From Sphingomonas_R arantia (lineage in GTDB: Bacteria; Pseudomonadota; Alphaproteobacteria; Sphingomonadales; Sphingomonadaceae), in assembly GCF_042682045.1 (NCBI RefSeq), contig NZ_JBHUGS010000001.1:930001-994000 (forward strand): 64,000 nucleotides of DNA, in the 5' to 3' direction. This document shows, piece by piece, positions 62,674 to 64,000 of the stretch. The notes beneath the pieces are model-generated. The model had not been told where the DNA came from. It did no database searches and saw nothing but the letters and a program-made list of their open reading frames with translations. The position numbers and the translations under genes are program-made. Position 1 is the stretch's first letter; every line of letters begins with the position of its first letter.

Positions 62674-63438
62674 TCAGTCAGCGGCGATCACGCTCATCTG
62701 GCGGCCGTAGCCCGGTTCCGCGCGGTGGGTGGCGCGGCGGTAGCTGTAGAAGCGGTTGGCCAGAGCGTAGGTGTCGAGGCCGAGTGCGTCGATGCGGGTG
62801 ACGCCGGCGGTGGCGAGGCGGTGGGCGACGTAGGATTCGATGTCGAATTGATGATGGTCGTCGCGCCGGCCTTCGCGGAAGAAGCGTTCGTTTTCAGGGT
62901 CGTGCGCGGTGAAGCGGTCGCGGAAGCTCGTGTCGACCTCGTAGGAGGCGCGCGCGATGCACGGGCCGATCGCGGCGACGATGCGCGTGCGGTCCGCGCC
63001 GAGCGCCACCATCGCGTCGAGGGTCGCGTCGGTGACACCGCCGAGCGCGCCCTTCCAGCCGGCGTGGGTGGCGCCGACGATCCCGGCCGCGCGGTCCGCG
63101 AACAGGACGGGGACGCAATCGGCGGTGAGGATGCCGATCAGCAGGCCGGGGCGGTCGGTGACGAGCGCGTCGGCGTGCGGGCGGGCGTCGTCGGGGAACG
63201 GTTCGGTCACGGTGATTGCGGTGGCGGAGTGGACCTGGTGCGGCGTGACCAGCTTCGCGCCGGGGGCGACCGCGGCCACCGCCCGGCGGCGGTTTTCGAG
63301 GATCGCTTCGCGGTCGTCGTCCGAGCCCAGGCCGACGTTGAGGCCAGCGTAGATCCCGGTCGACACGCCGCCGCTGCGGCCGAGAAAGCCGTGGCGGATC
63401 CCGTCGAGCTGGGCGGAGCGGACGACGTCGACGGTCAT
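62674..63438 (-). CDS. pgeF: Peptidoglycan editing factor PgeF (laccase-domain, YfiH family)
   Basis: The 254-aa enzyme is the YfiH/DUF152 copper/zinc-type protein that clears wrongly built muropeptides (former 'polyphenol oxidase'). It has QLDGIRHGFLGRSGG, PHQVHSATAITV, GILTADCVPVLFADRAAGIVG, THAGWKGALGGVTDATL and IGPCIARASYEVD. It overlaps the galE 3' end by 4 bp (ATGA), so it is in one operon with galE. Confidence 0.93.
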   Translation of the reverse strand: MTVDVVRSAQLDGIRHGFLGRSGGVSTGIYAGLNVGLGSDDDREAILENRRRAVAAVAPGAKLVTPHQVHSATAITVTEPFPDDARPHADALVTDRPGLLIGILTADCVPVLFADRAAGIVGATHAGWKGALGGVTDATLDAMVALGADRTRIVAAIGPCIARASYEVDTSFRDRFTAHDPENERFFREGRRDDHHQFDIESYVAHRLATAGVTRIDALGLDTYALANRFYSYRRATHRAEPGYGRQMSVIAAD

Positions 63439-64000
63439 GGCTTGGTCCCGTCCATGTCGTCCATGCCCTGCCGCACGGTGCCTTCCCAGGCGAGCGCGTG
63501 GCCGACGATGGTGTCGAGATCGTCATGCTGCGGACGCCAGGGCAGGCGCGCGAGGATGGCGCTGTTGTCCGCGATCAGTGCGGCCGGATCGCCCGCGCGG
63601 CGCGGCTGCATGATGCGGTCGACGGTGACGCCGGCGACGCGGTCGACCGCGTCGAGCACCTCCAGCACCGAGAAGCCGCGACCGTAGCCGCAGTTGAGCG
63701 TCAGATTCTCGCCGGGCGAGGCCTCGAGCGCCTCCAGCGCGTGGAGATGCGCGTCGGCGAGGTCGGTGACGTGGATATAGTCGCGCACGCCGGTGCCGTC
63801 GGCGGTGTCGAAATCGCTGCCGAACACCGCGACCGAGGGACGCTTGCCGAGGGCGGCTTCGGCGGCGATCTTGATCAGGTGGGTCGCGCCGGCGGTCGAT
63901 TGCCCGGCGCGGCCCTGCGGATCGGCGCCCGCGACGTTGAAGTAGCGCAGCGCGCAATAGGTGATCGGGTGCGCGGCGGCGACGTCGGCCAGCATCTGTT
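63435..64000 (-). CDS. galE: UDP-glucose 4-epimerase, C-terminal part (5' end outside the window)
   Basis: The visible 188 residues are the C-terminal half of a GalE-type epimerase that interconverts UDP-glucose and UDP-galactose. They include ALRYFNVAGADPQGRAGQST, VRDYIHVTDLADAHLHALE, NLTLNCGYGRGFSVLEV and PRRAGDPAALIADNS. The NAD-binding start and the YxxxK site lie beyond the right edge. It ends 4 bp into pgeF, and is cut by the window, not broken. Confidence 0.92.
   Translation of the reverse strand, partial: QMLADVAAAHPITYCALRYFNVAGADPQGRAGQSTAGATHLIKIAAEAALGKRPSVAVFGSDFDTADGTGVRDYIHVTDLADAHLHALEALEASPGENLTLNCGYGRGFSVLEVLDAVDRVAGVTVDRIMQPRRAGDPAALIADNSAILARLPWRPQHDDLDTIVGHALAWEGTVRQGMDDMDGTKP

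Overview
The window is a high-GC chromosomal stretch of an alphaproteobacterium, most likely a sphingomonad (Sphingomonas or a close relative). This is inferred from codon usage, gene content and gene order: NDUFA12-MlaD-DUF2155-Aat, tRNA-Trp-secE-nusG-rplKA-rplJL, a pyrB paired with a degenerate dihydroorotase, CIRCE-controlled groESL, NodT-type efflux proteins and several TonB receptors. There is no phage, transposase, CRISPR array or plasmid function. Most of it is core housekeeping sequence, with a few accessory insertions and an unusually rich set of structured intergenic repeats.

Region by region. 1-3.9 kb: end of sucA, then sucB and lpdA (2-oxoglutarate dehydrogenase complex), closed by a strong terminator. 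4.2-10.6 kb: TRIC-type membrane protein, sppA, groESL with a CIRCE operator, and a lipoprotein. 11-17.2 kb: a TonB receptor, a prepilin peptidase and two SPOR-domain envelope proteins. 17.3-21.2 kb: a minus-strand operon pyrC'-pyrB-ruvX-DUF3089 (transcribed from the DUF3089 end). 21.3-25.7 kb: gatC-gatA and gatB, separated by a small membrane protein and a vapBC-type toxin-antitoxin pair. 25.8-29.9 kb: a NodT/EmrA/EmrB tripartite efflux operon. 30.1-33.4 kb: a ZnuD-like receptor divergent from a fumarylacetoacetate hydrolase family gene. 33.6-37.8 kb: the ribosomal protein cluster rplL, rplJ, rplA, rplK, nusG, secE and tRNA-Trp, all on the minus strand. 37.8-45.8 kb: a GGDEF/EAL protein, a fatty acyl-AMP ligase, recX, a double cold-shock-domain protein, a GT61 glycosyltransferase and a methyltransferase. 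46-48.2 kb: NDUFA12, an orphan MlaD, DUF2155 and aat. 48.7-56.1 kb: an M28 peptidase, threonine aldolase, a DMT transporter, an SDR-like protein and pepN. 56.5-60.1 kb: a complete MlaE-MlaF-MlaD-lipoprotein phospholipid transport operon. 60.3-64 kb: a HAD phosphatase, a Cys/Met-metabolism PLP enzyme, pgeF and the end of galE.

The most striking unexplained signal is a 198-nt intergenic element present twice (50422-50619 and 62464-62661). Each copy carries an 86-nt core that folds as an outer stem with two internal hairpins. Between the copies the flanks and inner hairpins are almost unchanged, while the outer stem differs at many positions yet stays paired: I count seven compensatory base-pair changes. 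A second structured repeat family (about 87 nt) lies at 35411, 48308 and 48488. GC-rich palindromes, often in inverted pairs, lie in many intergenic gaps; this REPIN-like arrangement has no RAYT transposase in view. Other points worth attention are the toxin-antitoxin pair embedded in the gatCAB operon, a dihydroorotase homologue that has lost most metal ligands, and a 208-bp tail-to-tail coding overlap between the DUF2155 gene and aat.
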